In this document: piece by piece, positions 47,988 through 58,098 of the stretch
Position numbering within the stretch: position 1 is the stretch's first letter
Layout: every line of letters begins with the position of its first letter
Source: SCN-70-22 sp046327755
GTDB lineage: Bacteria > Gemmatimonadota > Gemmatimonadetes > Gemmatimonadales > Gemmatimonadaceae
NCBI GenBank assembly: GCA_046327755.1
Contig: JAXLXW010000003.1
Location: forward strand, 124,001-188,000
Reading direction: 5' to 3'
Length of the DNA: 64,000 bases
Translations under genes and position numbers: made by a program
Notes under the pieces: generated by a model
Database searches by the model: none
The model's input: only the letters and a program-made list of their open reading frames with translations
What the model was told of the DNA's origin: nothing

Positions 47988-48044
47988 CGCCGCGCCCCGC
48001 GACGCGGCGCGCACTCCCGTCTCCCGTCCCCCGTCTCCCGTCCG
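47988..48044 (+). repeat. Third copy of the hairpin-plus-CCCGTC element
   Basis: A 7-bp GC hairpin (CGCCGCG 47988-47994, CGCGGCG 48003-48009) abuts an array reading GCACTCCCGTCTCCCGTC and then CCCCGTCTCCCGTC, as in the copies at 6043-6068 and 6148-6173. It fills the spacer between the OmpR-type regulator and its kinase and may reduce their coupling. Confidence 0.65.
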
Positions 48045-48050
48045 TAGTTC

Positions 48051-49715
48051 ATGCGCTCCATCCGCACCAAGCTCACCCTTCGGTACACGCTCGTCCTGCT
48101 GGCGTCGATGGTGACGTTCGCCGGGGCGGTGTACTTCGCGCGTCAGGCGGGGGTGCGGCGAGAGGCGGCGCAGCAGGCGGTGACGCACGGGGATCTCGCG
48201 GTCGCCGTCCTTCGGGCCACGCAGCGCGCCGGTGCCCCGCAGATCATCGTCTCCGACTCGCTCATCGGGACGGTGCTCAACCAGGAGGTGGCGCGACTCC
48301 TCGTCGAGATCCCGGGCTACCTCATCGTCATCGACGACGCGACGGGGCGTCGCGTCTTCACCTCGCGATCCGTCGACGACCTCTACTTCCGCCCCGGGAG
48401 CCTGGCGCAACGCGAGATCGCCCAGGGCGACGCCGAGGCGTTCGAGAACGCCATCACGTCGGTCCAGAACTCCGATCGCGCGGTGCGCGTGGCGATGAGC
48501 ATCGGCGAGGTCGTCCTGGTCGAGCGACGCGGCACCGATCCTACCTTCGGGCAGCGACGCGTCATCGCCGGGGTGATGGTGAGCGACTACGATTCGTCGG
48601 CGCGGGAGATTCTGGGGAGCGCGCTGATGATCCTCCCGTTTCTCCTCCTCCTCTCGGCGGGCGGGGCGTATGTGATTGCCGGGCGCGCCATCCGTCCGAT
48701 CGATCGCATCACCACAGAGGTCGGCGACATCTCGGACGGACGGTCGCTGCACCGGCGGCTGGCGATCGAGGCGAGTGGCGACGAGCTCACGCGGTTGGTG
48801 ACCACGCTCAACGCGATGATCGCGCGACTGGAGTCGTCGTTCGGCGCGCTGCGTCGCTTCACGGCGGACGCCTCGCACGAGCTCAAGACCCCGCTGGCGG
48901 TCATGCGCGCCGACGTCGAGCGGGCGATGCAGGCGCCGTCGCAGTCCACCGAGCAGCTCGTGGCGCTGGAGGAGGCGCTGCAGCAGACCACTCGTATGGC
49001 CGACCTCGTCGACTCGCTCCTCACGCTGGCGCGCGCCGACGAGGGGCGCTTCGACCTGCACCGCGAGCCGGTCGCGCTGGGCCCGCTCGCGCGCGAGGCG
49101 TTGGAGACCGCGCTCATCCTCGGCGAGGACGCCGGGCTCGAGGTCACGATGCGCGCGGTGGAGGAGCTGACCATCATGGGCGACCGCACGCGCCTCTGGC
49201 AGCTTTTCCTCAACCTCATCACCAACGCGATCAAGTACACGCCGCGTGGCGGGAAGGTGGAGATCAGCCTGCAGCGTCACGAGGATGGGCACGCGCACTT
49301 CAGCGTGAAGGACACGGGGATCGGGATCTCGGCGGCCGACCTCCCCTACATCTTCGAGCGATTCTGGCGCGCCGACCGCGTGCGATCGCGCGCGTCGGAG
49401 CGGAGCGGCTTCGGGTTGGGGTTGGCGATCTCGCAGTGGATCGCGCAGGCGCACGGCGGCCAGCTCACCGTCCAATCGCGCCTCAACCGTGGCAGCACTT
49501 TCACGGTCATGCTTCCGATCGCCGACTCGCTCCCGCCGGACGACGCGGATGGAGCAGAGGATGGGAGTGCCCCCGCCCGGTCGGGCTCGTCGGTCGAGGC
49601 GACGCCACCCTCGCCGGTCGCCGCGCTGTCGACGCCGGCAGCGCCGGCAGCGCCGGCAGCGCCGGCGACTGGTTCGACCGCTGCTCGATCGCACCCCGCG
49701 ACGACGACTTCCTGA
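48051..49715 (+). CDS. Membrane sensor histidine kinase with HAMP domain
   Basis: A 554-residue kinase. Helix 1 at about 11-30, an extracytoplasmic sensor region of about 155 residues, helix 2 at about 188-210 (ALMILPFLLLLSAGGAYVIAG), HAMP (AIRPIDRITTEVGDI), HisKA with His276 in ADASHELKTPLAVMR, and HATPase with LITNAIKYTPRGG, KDTGIGISAADLPYIFERFWR and GFGLGLAIS. The last 60 residues are Ala/Pro/Ser-rich, with three 9-bp repeats (GCCGGCAGC, 49634-49660). Partner of the OmpR-type regulator upstream. The stimulus is unknown. Confidence 0.94.
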   Translation: MRSIRTKLTLRYTLVLLASMVTFAGAVYFARQAGVRREAAQQAVTHGDLAVAVLRATQRAGAPQIIVSDSLIGTVLNQEVARLLVEIPGYLIVIDDATGRRVFTSRSVDDLYFRPGSLAQREIAQGDAEAFENAITSVQNSDRAVRVAMSIGEVVLVERRGTDPTFGQRRVIAGVMVSDYDSSAREILGSALMILPFLLLLSAGGAYVIAGRAIRPIDRITTEVGDISDGRSLHRRLAIEASGDELTRLVTTLNAMIARLESSFGALRRFTADASHELKTPLAVMRADVERAMQAPSQSTEQLVALEEALQQTTRMADLVDSLLTLARADEGRFDLHREPVALGPLAREALETALILGEDAGLEVTMRAVEELTIMGDRTRLWQLFLNLITNAIKYTPRGGKVEISLQRHEDGHAHFSVKDTGIGISAADLPYIFERFWRADRVRSRASERSGFGLGLAISQWIAQAHGGQLTVQSRLNRGSTFTVMLPIADSLPPDDADGAEDGSAPARSGSSVEATPPSPVAALSTPAAPAAPAAPATGSTAARSHPATTTS

Positions 49716-50047
49716 GTTCGTTAGGCAGCCGCGGGTTGCCGTCGTGCCGGCTGGTGTCCGCGGGCATTCCTTCATGTAGGGGACTGCCCGATCAGGGAGG
49801 GACGCGGCGCTCGAATGGACGGGCGGTGTGCGCGTCAACGCGTTGACGCGTTATCGCTTAGCGCGTGCGATCTCGCGTTTCACCTGACAGCCATCTGTGG
49901 CAGAGCTTCTGTAAGGGAACGGGAAAATCTAACGTTGGCTTCATCGATTCTTAATCAAACTGCTATTCCGCGAACATCCTCGAATCGTAGAATCGCCCCG
50001 TTCACCACAGACGCTGTTCTGCCAACGTGTCCCGACGGTCGAGGGTT
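49716..50047. promoter_or_regulatory. 332-nt intergenic region before the TonB operon
   Basis: No credible gene is present. The stretch contains a perfect 20-bp palindrome (see next entry) and, nearer the gene, an AT-richer segment (GGGAAAATCTAACG, CGATTCTTAATCAAACTGCTATTCC) that probably holds the promoter of the tonB-exbB-exbD-exbD operon. Hexamer spacing does not let me choose a -35/-10 pair. Confidence 0.5.
49831..49850. promoter_or_regulatory. Perfect 20-bp palindrome, candidate operator
   Basis: CGCGTCAACG is followed directly by its reverse complement CGTTGACGCG. It lies about 198 nt before the tonB start codon and 116 nt after the kinase stop. The length and perfect symmetry fit the binding site of a dimeric regulator. 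It contains no loop, so it is less suited to a terminator. Confidence 0.5.
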
Positions 50048-50776
50048 ATGTTCAACAACCTGGTCGAGTCCAAGCGCAAGAAGCAGCGGAGTCCTGCCGG
50101 TATTCTCGCTTCCTTCGTGGCGCACGCCGTCCTGATCACGCTGGTGGTCGTGGCGGGCGGACAGGCCGCGGAGAAGTTCGAGAAGCCGAAGCAGGAGCAG
50201 GTCGACTTCGTGGAGGTCAAGAAGGATGAGCCGCCTCCGCCGAAGAACGAACCACCTCCGCCCCCACCTCCAGACGTGGTCGCCGCGCCGCCACCGCCCA
50301 AGGGGTTCCAGATCCTGACGGCCCCGGTGGAAATCCCGGACGTGCTCCCTGACATCGACCTTTCGAAGAAGGTCACCGACGAAGCGGACTTCTCGGGCAA
50401 GGGCGTCGCCGGTGGTACCTCCAAGGGCGTTGAAGGCGGCAAGCCGCAGCTCGTCGCCGACAAGGGCGCTGACCAGCCGTTCTTCGAGTTCCAGGTCGAA
50501 AAGCCGGTGCAGGCGTTGCCCGGCGGATCGTCGCCGCGCTACCCCGACATCCTTCGTCAGGCGGGCGTGGAAGGCGAGGTCCTCGCGCAGTTCGTCGTCG
50601 ACACGACGGGGCGCGCCGAGATGAACTCGTACAAGGTGTTGAAGACCACGCACGAACTGTTCGGCAACGCGGTGAGGCAGGCCCTCCCGGGCATGCGCTT
50701 CATCCCGGCGGAAGTTGGCGGCCGCAAGGTGCGTCAGCTCGTCCAGCAGCCGTTCTCCTTCGCGATCTCGAAGTAG
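50048..50776 (+). CDS. tonB: Energy transducer TonB
   Basis: A 242-residue protein from the ATG at 50048 (an upstream in-frame ATG adds seven residues without similarity). One N-terminal helix (about 18-41; ILASFVAHAVLITLVVV), a Pro-rich spacer (DEPPPPKNEPPPPPPPD, about 64-85) and a C-terminal TonB domain (PRYPDILRQAGVEGEVLAQFVVDTTGRAE, MRFIPAEVGGRKVRQLVQQPF). It couples the proton motive force harvested by ExbB/ExbD to outer-membrane receptors. First gene of a four-gene operon. Confidence 0.93.
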   Translation: MFNNLVESKRKKQRSPAGILASFVAHAVLITLVVVAGGQAAEKFEKPKQEQVDFVEVKKDEPPPPKNEPPPPPPPDVVAAPPPPKGFQILTAPVEIPDVLPDIDLSKKVTDEADFSGKGVAGGTSKGVEGGKPQLVADKGADQPFFEFQVEKPVQALPGGSSPRYPDILRQAGVEGEVLAQFVVDTTGRAEMNSYKVLKTTHELFGNAVRQALPGMRFIPAEVGGRKVRQLVQQPFSFAISK

Positions 50777-50815
50777 TCGTCCTCCTCCACATCCCACGTT
50801 CGGGAGATCAACGGT

Positions 50816-51550
50816 ATGAATCTGAATTTCGCGGAAATCTGGGCGTCGACGCCTCCCTTCGGAAAGTTCCTGTGGGCCGTGCTGGCCTTCATGTCGGTGT
50901 GGTCGCTGTCGACGGGTATCTCGAAGGTCTGGCAGCTGCGCAAGGCGCAGGGCGAGACGGTGAAGTTCGCGCCCGAGTTCTCGCAGTTCCTCGAGGAAGA
51001 CAACCTGGGCGAAGCGATCAAGCTCGCCGAGAGCTACAAGAAGTCGCACGTCGCTCGCGTCCTCGGTGGCGCGCTGGCCGAAGTGAAGCCGCTCATCATG
51101 GACGGGTCGGTCACGGTGGCGGACATCAACACCGCCGAGCGTGCGGTCGAGCGTGAAATGCTGATGGAGATGGTCGCGCTCAAGCGCGGTAACGCGGTCC
51201 TCGCGACGGTGGGTTCGACGGCGCCGTTCGTCGGCCTCCTCGGAACGGTGTTCGGCATCATCAACGCGTTCGAAGGCATGGCCAAGTCGGGGTCGGGCGG
51301 CATCACCGCCATCGCCGCCGGTATCGCCGAGGCGCTCATCGCGACGGGCTTCGGGCTCATCGTCGCCATCCCGGCCGTGTGGTTCTACAACTACTTCACG
51401 ACCAAGATCGACAACCTCTCCGCCGAGATGACCTACACCTCGAAGGAGATGATCGACTACCTCATCAAGGGCGTCTCGGGCGAGTTCGGCCGGTCGCGCT
51501 TCACCCGCGAGTTCAACACGCAGGCCCAGAGCGGCGGCCCGATGACCTGA
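50816..51550 (+). CDS. exbB: MotA/TolQ/ExbB proton channel protein
   Basis: A 244-residue protein with three helices (about 17-35, 130-155 and 170-195). TVGSTAPFVGLLGTVFGIINAF and IAEALIATGFGLIVAIPAVWFYNYF are the conserved channel helices of ExbB/TolQ. It pairs with the two ExbD proteins downstream to energise TonB. 39 nt after tonB. Confidence 0.95.
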   Translation: MNLNFAEIWASTPPFGKFLWAVLAFMSVWSLSTGISKVWQLRKAQGETVKFAPEFSQFLEEDNLGEAIKLAESYKKSHVARVLGGALAEVKPLIMDGSVTVADINTAERAVEREMLMEMVALKRGNAVLATVGSTAPFVGLLGTVFGIINAFEGMAKSGSGGITAIAAGIAEALIATGFGLIVAIPAVWFYNYFTTKIDNLSAEMTYTSKEMIDYLIKGVSGEFGRSRFTREFNTQAQSGGPMT

Positions 51551-51595
51551 TAGGGTCATCCCCGCACTTCTCTACCCTCCAACGAGGAACTCGCA

Positions 51596-52060
51596 ATGGG
51601 CATGTCCGTGGGCTCCGGCGCCGAAGCCGTCAAGTCCGAACCGAACGTCGTGCCGATGATCGACGTCATGCTGGTGCTCCTCATCATCTTCATGGTGGTG
51701 ACGCCAGCACTGGCGGCGGGTTTCCAGGCGGTCCCGCCCAATGGGATCAACCTGAAGACCCACCCCGAGGAAGACACCGACCAGGTCCTCGGGATCGACA
51801 AGTCGGGACAGTACTACCTGAACAAGCGGCCGTTGCAGAACGACAAGCTGGCGGAGACGCTCAAGTCGATCTACGACGCCCGCACCGTGGACAAGATCCT
51901 CTACATCAAGGCCGACAAGGACCTCGAGTACATCAAGGTCCTCGACGCCATGGACATCGCATCGCGGAACGGCGTGCGTGTCGTTGGCGCGGTCTCCGAC
52001 CAGATCCCCGGCACGGAATCGACCGTCGCCGGTGACGCCCCCGACCCTGCCAAGAAGTAG
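51596..52060 (+). CDS. exbD: ExbD/TolR biopolymer transport protein, copy 1
   Basis: A 154-residue protein with one N-terminal helix carrying the proton-binding Asp (NVVPMIDVMLVLLIIFMVV) and a periplasmic domain (ADKDLEYIKVLDAMDIASRNGVRVVGAV). It is paralogous to the next gene but has a longer C-terminal tail. 45 nt after exbB. Confidence 0.94.
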   Translation: MGMSVGSGAEAVKSEPNVVPMIDVMLVLLIIFMVVTPALAAGFQAVPPNGINLKTHPEEDTDQVLGIDKSGQYYLNKRPLQNDKLAETLKSIYDARTVDKILYIKADKDLEYIKVLDAMDIASRNGVRVVGAVSDQIPGTESTVAGDAPDPAKK

Positions 52061-52071
52061 GAGATCACACC

Positions 52072-52500
52072 ATGGGAATGGCCGTAGGGGGTAAAGGCGG
52101 TGGGCTCAACAACGAGCCGAACGTCGTCCCCATGATCGACGTGCTCCTCGTGCTCCTGATCATCTTCATGGTCATGCAGCCGATGGCGCGCAAGGCAATC
52201 GACTTGCAGCTCCCGGATCCCACGCCGCAGGTTGCCGCGGCGAACGCGGTCTCGAACCAGATCGTCCTGGAAGTGCTCCCGGGCGACCAGTTCGCGATCA
52301 ACAAGGAACCGGTCACCAAGGATGGGCTCCTGATCCGCCTCAAGCAGATCTACGATCCGCGCCCCGACAAGATCATGTTCGTGAAGGGCGATCCGAAGGT
52401 GAAATACCAGTCGGTCATCTACGCGATGGACCAGGCGCGCGGGGCCGGCGTCAAGGTCATCGGCGTCACGCCGAAGGAAGCCGCGCCGGCGGCGCAGTAG
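52072..52500 (+). CDS. exbD: ExbD/TolR biopolymer transport protein, copy 2
   Basis: A 142-residue paralogue of the preceding protein, with NVVPMIDVLLVLLIIFMVM carrying the key Asp and VKGDPKVKYQSVIYAMDQARGAGVKVIG at the C-terminus. Two different ExbDs could form a heteromeric channel stator with ExbB, as reported for some TonB systems with two ExbD proteins. 11 nt after copy 1; a terminator follows. Confidence 0.94.
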   Translation: MGMAVGGKGGGLNNEPNVVPMIDVLLVLLIIFMVMQPMARKAIDLQLPDPTPQVAAANAVSNQIVLEVLPGDQFAINKEPVTKDGLLIRLKQIYDPRPDKIMFVKGDPKVKYQSVIYAMDQARGAGVKVIGVTPKEAAPAAQ

Positions 52501-52527
52501 TCGACACGACGGTTGCAGAACACACAG

Positions 52528-52557
52528 AGCGGCGGGCCCCTCAGGGAGCCCGCCGCT
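52528..52557 (+). terminator. Terminator of the tonB-exb operon
   Basis: A 10-bp stem (AGCGGCGGGC at 52528-52537, GCCCGCCGCT at 52548-52557) around CCCTCAGGGA, followed by TTTC. It lies 27 nt after the second exbD. Confidence 0.8.
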
Positions 52558-52721
52558 TTCGTGTGTCCGCTCAGCAACGAGGACGCTGACCGGCGCGCGC
52601 ACTTCGTGTCCCCAACTGCGCGAACGCCTTCAGCACTGGCACGCATGAACCCTTTCCGCGCGCCCGGTCGTATAACTTCCAGCCGCTGACTCACCCTGAT
52701 TCCCACGCGGGCTCCACACTC

Positions 52722-53624
52722 GTGACGCTGGCTCGTCCCAACCCTTTCCCAAACGACGCGAACCCGGACGGGACTCCGGCGACGCCTCGCAAGCGACCGC
52801 CACTGCGGCCGCCGATCGGCATTCCCGACCGTAGCGGCTCGCGGCGCGAAGGGACGCTCGTCTCCGTCCTCCTGCACGCGCTCGTCATCTTCCTCGTCCT
52901 CTCCCCCCCGATCTTCCTCGCCACGAAGCTCGATTACGTCGGGAAGCAGGGAGCCGGCGGTCCGGGCCCCGCGGGTGGTGGCGGCGGCGGAACCGGAGGG
53001 AGCGGCGGACGCATGCTGCGCGAGCGGCTGCGGTTCATGCAGGTGGTCACCCCGCCGCAGGCGCAGCCTGCGGTGCAACCGCCCGTCGTCCCGCCGCCCA
53101 AGCCGGTCGAGCCACCCAAGCCCGACCCGGTCAAGCCGCCCCCGCCACCTCCGCCGCCGAACCCGACGCCGCAGGCGACCGCCGCAGCCGCGACCGCCAC
53201 CGAGGTGAAGGACGCGAGCGTGGTCGCCGGCGCCGGAGGCGGCTCGGGGAAGGACGGAACGGCCGGCAGCGGACCGGGGAGCGGCGGCGGCGTCGGCTCC
53301 GGCGTCGGGACCGGGCGCGGCTCCGGCGTGGGCCCCGGCACCGGCGGGGGCAACGACGCGATCTACCCGCCGTCGGTCGTCTCGCTCCCCATCCTCCCCC
53401 TCCCGGTCCCCGGCAAGGTGAGGCCGTACAAGCTCATCGCCTACTTCGAAGTCGACACGCTGGGGAATTCGCGCCTGCTCGCCTTCAACCCGTCCAACGA
53501 CGGGGGCTACAACAAGCGGATTCGCGAGATGCTGAGCGAGATTCGCTTCCGCCCGGCGACACGCCCCGACGGGCGCCCGGTGCTGGATACGGCCATCGTG
53601 ACAGCCGAGGCCCCGCGCTCGTAA
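52722..53624 (+). CDS. Second TonB-like protein with Pro- and Gly-rich linkers
   Basis: A 300-residue protein with a GTG start. One helix at about 46-66 (LVSVLLHALVIFLVLSPPIF), a Gly-rich segment (GGPGPAGGGGGGTGGSGG), a Pro/Lys region (VVPPPKPVEPPKPDPVKPPPPPPPP), a second Gly/Ser linker and a C-terminal domain (PYKLIAYFEVDTLGNSRLLAFNPSNDGGYNKRIREMLSEIRFRPATRPDGRPV) that resembles a TonB/TolA C-terminus. It stands alone, 221 nt after the Exb operon, and may share its motor. Confidence 0.75.
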   Translation: MTLARPNPFPNDANPDGTPATPRKRPPLRPPIGIPDRSGSRREGTLVSVLLHALVIFLVLSPPIFLATKLDYVGKQGAGGPGPAGGGGGGTGGSGGRMLRERLRFMQVVTPPQAQPAVQPPVVPPPKPVEPPKPDPVKPPPPPPPPNPTPQATAAAATATEVKDASVVAGAGGGSGKDGTAGSGPGSGGGVGSGVGTGRGSGVGPGTGGGNDAIYPPSVVSLPILPLPVPGKVRPYKLIAYFEVDTLGNSRLLAFNPSNDGGYNKRIREMLSEIRFRPATRPDGRPVLDTAIVTAEAPRS

Positions 53625-53776
53625 GTTCTTCCCGCGCTTGACCCTTTGGCCCAATCAAAACTCTGGCCGAAGCGGAGACGCAGGAATATCTTTTCGCGGC
53701 TTTCACCCAACCGGGTTCGGCATGACGTCCTCCCGCCGGCACCCAGCGCTTCCACAGTCGCGAAACAGGGATACGC

Positions 53777-55279
53777 GTGGCCGATACACACGACACACGC
53801 TCTGGCTCGGAGTTTGTCCGCGCTCTGACGCTGACAGACGCGACGATGCTCGTCGCCGGCTCCATGATCGGGTCCGGGATCTTCATCGTCTCCTCCGACA
53901 TCGCCCGAACGCTCAACTCGCCGCTGTGGCTCCTGATTACGTGGCTCGCCACCGGAGCCATCACCGTACTCGGGGCGTTGGCATATGGTGAGCTCGCGGC
54001 GATGTATCCCAAGGCGGGCGGTCAGTACGTCTTCCTCCGCGAATCGATGGGTCCACTCATGGGATTTCTCTATGGGTGGACCCTTTTCCTAGTGATCCAG
54101 ACCGGGACGATCGCCGCCGTCGGCGTCGCCTTCGGTCGATTCCTCGGCGTCCTGGTCCCCTCGATCGGCGCCGATCGTTTTGCCTGGTTCCCGCAAGCCG
54201 ATCTCTGCCTTTCCGCGTTGGGGTGTGACTCGCCCGCAAAGGCGTTCCAACTCGGGCTGAGCCCCCAACGCCTCATCGCCCTCGTCTCGGTCTGGATCCT
54301 GACCTGGGTCAACCTGCGCGGGGTCAAGGAAGGGAAGGCGCTGCAGACGACGCTCACGGTCATCAAGACGGCGGCGCTCGCCCTGCTGATCGTCGTTGGT
54401 CTCACGATCGGTCGCAACGCCGACGCGATCACCGCGAACTTCGGCGCCAACCTCGCGGGGAGCCCGCCGATCGGGTCGGCACTTGTCCTCGCCTTCGGTG
54501 CGGCGATGGTCGGCTCGCTCTTCTCCAGCGACGCATGGAACAACGTGACGTTCGCCGCGGCCGAGGTGCACAACCCGCAGAAGAACCTCCCGCTGGCGCT
54601 GCTGCTGGGGACGGGGCTGGTCTCGCTCCTCTACATCATGGCCAATGTGTCGTACCTCAACACCCTCCCGATGGTGGGGGACCCCAACGGGGCGACGGCG
54701 ATGGCACGCGGGATCCAGTACGCCACGCAGGACCGCGTCGGCACCGCCTTCATGGAGACGGTCTTCGGGCCGAGCGGGACGACGCTGATGGCGATCGCGA
54801 TCCTGATCTCGACGTTCGGCTGCAACAACGGCCTGATCCTCGCCGGGGCACGTGTGTACTGGGCGATGGCGCGCGACGGCCTGTTCTTCGCCAAGGCGGG
54901 CTCGCTGTCGTCGCGCGGCGTCCCGGCCTTTGCGCTCATCGTGCAGTCGATCTGGATCTCGCTCCTCTGCCTGACGGGGACGTACGGCCAGCTGCTGGAC
55001 TACGTGATCTTCGCGGCGCTGGTCTTCTACTGCCTGACGACGATCGGCCTGTTCATCCTGCGGGCCAAGCTGCCGAATGCCGAGCGCCCGTATCGCGCGG
55101 TGGGGTACCCGGTGCTGCCGGGGCTCTACGTGCTGCTGGCGGGTGGTCTCTCGATCATCCTCCTGATCGCCGACAAGACGCGGGCGCAGGCGATGGCGGG
55201 GGCGGCGATCGTCCTCCTCGGCATCCCGGTCTTCTACCTGTGGCGATCGGGCGGGCGCGGAGCGGCCGGCGCACGGTGA
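53777..55279 (+). CDS. APC superfamily amino-acid permease
   Basis: A 500-residue polytopic protein with a GTG start and about 12 helices. GSMIGSGIFIVSSDIAR is the conserved first-helix motif of APC transporters; SLFSSDAWNNVTFAAAEVHNPQKNLPLAL is the family's helix-6 segment. It resembles LAT-type exchangers. The substrate cannot be inferred. A GNRA-loop hairpin follows the stop. Confidence 0.92.
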   Translation: MADTHDTRSGSEFVRALTLTDATMLVAGSMIGSGIFIVSSDIARTLNSPLWLLITWLATGAITVLGALAYGELAAMYPKAGGQYVFLRESMGPLMGFLYGWTLFLVIQTGTIAAVGVAFGRFLGVLVPSIGADRFAWFPQADLCLSALGCDSPAKAFQLGLSPQRLIALVSVWILTWVNLRGVKEGKALQTTLTVIKTAALALLIVVGLTIGRNADAITANFGANLAGSPPIGSALVLAFGAAMVGSLFSSDAWNNVTFAAAEVHNPQKNLPLALLLGTGLVSLLYIMANVSYLNTLPMVGDPNGATAMARGIQYATQDRVGTAFMETVFGPSGTTLMAIAILISTFGCNNGLILAGARVYWAMARDGLFFAKAGSLSSRGVPAFALIVQSIWISLLCLTGTYGQLLDYVIFAALVFYCLTTIGLFILRAKLPNAERPYRAVGYPVLPGLYVLLAGGLSIILLIADKTRAQAMAGAAIVLLGIPVFYLWRSGGRGAAGAR

Positions 55280-55289
55280 TGACGAATTG

Positions 55290-55321
55290 ATGGCGAGGGC
55301 ATCGCGAGATGCTCCCGCCAT
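55290..55321 (+). terminator. Terminator after the APC permease
   Basis: A 14-bp stem with one mismatch and one G:U pair (ATGGCGAGGGCATC at 55290-55303, GATGCTCCCGCCAT at 55308-55321) capped by a GCGA tetraloop and followed by GCTGTTGTTGGTTGTT, a T-rich tail. Confidence 0.75.
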
Positions 55322-55449
55322 GCTGTTGTTGGTTGTTGGAGCAGTACGCAAGGTGATGCACCTGGTTCGCACGAACGCAACACCGGGCGCCGCGCGGTGA
55401 CCCGGAAGGGATCCTGGCGGAGACCCCGAACTTTCATGGAGAGCACGGC

Positions 55450-58014
<2,565 letters not shown>

Positions 58015-58024
58015 GCACTTTCTC

Positions 58025-58068
58025 GACCGCGGGGTTTCGGGGCGCAGCACCTCCGAAGCCCCGCGGTC
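58025..58068 (+). terminator. Terminator after hppA
   Basis: A 16-bp stem with one U:G pair (58025-58040 GACCGCGGGGTTTCGG; 58053-58068) and a 12-nt loop, followed by GGCTTTCC. It lies 10 nt after the pyrophosphatase stop. Confidence 0.82.
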
Positions 58069-58098
58069 GGCTTTCCGTCCCCCTCGCGACCGCAGGTG

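Noticed and set aside
47939..48050. Small gene between regulator and kinase
   Set aside because: The spacer is filled by the hairpin-plus-CCCGTC element and has no coding-like frame.
49815..50135. A 106-codon frame from the intergenic region into tonB
   Set aside because: It reads tonB out of frame and has Ser/Arg-rich composition; tonB itself has clear domains.
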